From positions 71,352,942 through 71,416,941 of the forward strand of contig NC_051067.1 of NCBI RefSeq assembly GCF_004664715.2: a stretch of 64,000 nucleotides of DNA. The letters are read 5' to 3'. Under the pieces are notes generated by a model. It searched no databases and was not told the origin of the DNA. It saw nothing but the letters and a program-made list of their open reading frames with translations. This DNA is from Peromyscus leucopus. Taxonomy: Eukaryota; Chordata; Mammalia; Rodentia; Cricetidae. Numbering within the stretch: position 1 is the stretch's first letter; each line of letters begins with the position of its first letter. Shown in pieces: positions 62,701 through 64,000 of the stretch. The position numbers and the translations under genes were made by a program.

Positions 62701-63611
62701 ACTTAAAAGGTGAAAAAGGAATGCTACCAGACACTGTAAGTAAGGTGGGGGAGATTAAGATTTACGTTTAGGAAACAGGTTGATGAAGTTTGGATTTCCC
62801 TGCGTGGACTATACAGTATGTGGAAAACCCAACAAACCATGGAGAAAATTCCAGAACACTGTAACCAAGTCATCACACGGGATGGTTGTAGAAGGTAGAC
62901 TTTCCAGATGTAAAAATACAGCCAGATCACTTCCTGTTCCCCCTGTCCCCAACCTATGGTCACCTGCTTGACTTTCCATTGCCATAGAGGAATGTTCTCC
63001 TGGGGCGTGTGCTATTATCCATATGGAGAGTGATGCGGTCCTAGTTGCCATATAATTTGACCAGCACAAGGTTAAACAATAGCCGATGGCCATTACACGT
63101 CCATTGTGGGCCAGGGCCAGCACAGAGCATTTCACATGTCATCTAATTTAATTCTCATGCCCACAACTGAAAGAACTGAGGTGCAGAAGTCGTGGCTTTG
63201 CAGCTGAAAGGTTTACTTGTTAAATTTTAATGTCTGAGCATTGTCTTGGTGGAGATATGCTAGGTGGGGATGGCCAGGAGTGGTGGGAAAGCACTGGCTT
63301 TTGTCCATCCCCCCGGCACTCAGGTGATAAAAGTCGGCGGGTGTCACACAGGAGTCAGCTCTAGGAACGTCTAGAGAAAAGCATGGGGATTGCCTCTTGG
63401 TCCAGGATCTGCTTCTCCATGTCTGGGTTGTGTAGGACCCGCAGGTTCATTTATCCCAGTTCTGGTTTATGCGCCTCCCTTGGCTGCCAGAGTGACTTTT
63501 CCAGAACATTGAGGTTACTGTAAACTCTAAGGGCTGCACTCCTGACAGGATTCCAGTATGGGGCCTGCTAAGTATAAACTTGTTGACGGGCCTGTGAATC
63601 ATAATCTCTCA

Positions 63612-63718
63612 CTGGGAGAGCGTAATGATGCACACCTATAGTTCTAGCAATCAGGAGGCTGACCAGGGTGTTCCAAGGCAGCCTGGGCTACATAGCTACT
63701 CTCTAGGTAAAAAAAAAA
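63612..63718 (+). repeat. B1-like SINE, diverged
   Basis: GAGCGTAATGATGCACACCT, TTCTAGCAATCAGGAGGCTG and GGCAGCCTGGGCTACATAGC, with an A tail. Confidence 0.65.
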
Positions 63719-64000
63719 AAGATTTAAAAAAAATCACACATCAACTTGAAATTATTATTATTTTTTTTACTAGTAGAAGTGAACTAAATTCTGGAATCTT
63801 AAAGCATATATAATTTATAAATATATGCCTATGTGTTCTTACCAATGATTAATCTCATTTTTTTCTATAGGTTTTCTTTAAAATATGTCTACCTGCTGGC
63901 ATTTTGTAAAAAATGCTTGTTAAGAACCTTTGGAGTTTGATTCCACCTTTTTTTTTTTTTATAGTGTGCCTGTCTTCCTAAAACAAAACTCCTGTCTACT

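Overview
The window is nuclear DNA from a rodent, most likely a cricetid (vole, hamster or deer-mouse group). It is packed with rodent-specific SINEs: B1 in both orientations, tRNA-headed B2/B3-type elements and ID/B4-type elements. It also holds L1 fragments, MaLR-type and 6-bp-TSD endogenous-retrovirus LTRs, and many long microsatellites. Several young B1 copies share the body string GAAAGGCGCAAAGCTACACA, which I associate with cricetid B1 rather than mouse or rat B1. The genus cannot be fixed by eye. Nothing bacterial, plasmid or phage-like is present.

Region 1-34.4 kb is the 3' two-thirds of one plus-strand gene. I recognise it as SPAG6 (sperm-associated antigen 6), an armadillo-repeat protein of the axonemal central apparatus. 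Seven coding exons are present: 12933-13138, 14000-14173, 15305-15457, 17854-18045, 24278-24394, 27908-28053 and 34053-34122. All splice sites are canonical GT-AG and the frame is uninterrupted. Together they encode 352 residues, matching residues 158-509 of a 509-aa protein. The exons for the first 157 residues were not found in the 12.9 kb upstream, so they should lie before the window. Rodents carry two paralogues (Spag6 and Spag6l), and I cannot decide which this is.

Region 34.4-54.2 kb is intergenic. It contains SINEs, a very short L1 insertion just past the SPAG6 polyadenylation signal, a MaLR LTR with a nested B1 and a 142-nt polypurine tract, a 59-bp tandem duplication, a 5S rRNA retropseudogene with target-site duplications, and an L1 3'UTR. 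Several stretches are free of repeats and may be conserved noncoding elements.

Region 54.47-55.46 kb is a strong CpG island with no recognisable protein gene. It is followed about 350 bp later by a perfect 21-bp palindrome built on a Maf-recognition element. This orphan promoter-like block is the least explained and most interesting part of the window. Region 56-64 kb is again intergenic, with SINEs, an old L1 carrying a nested SINE, and microsatellites.

I found no convincing undescribed multigene system. The points worth following are the CpG island, the MARE palindrome, the well-delimited solo LTRs and the fresh retroposition events.
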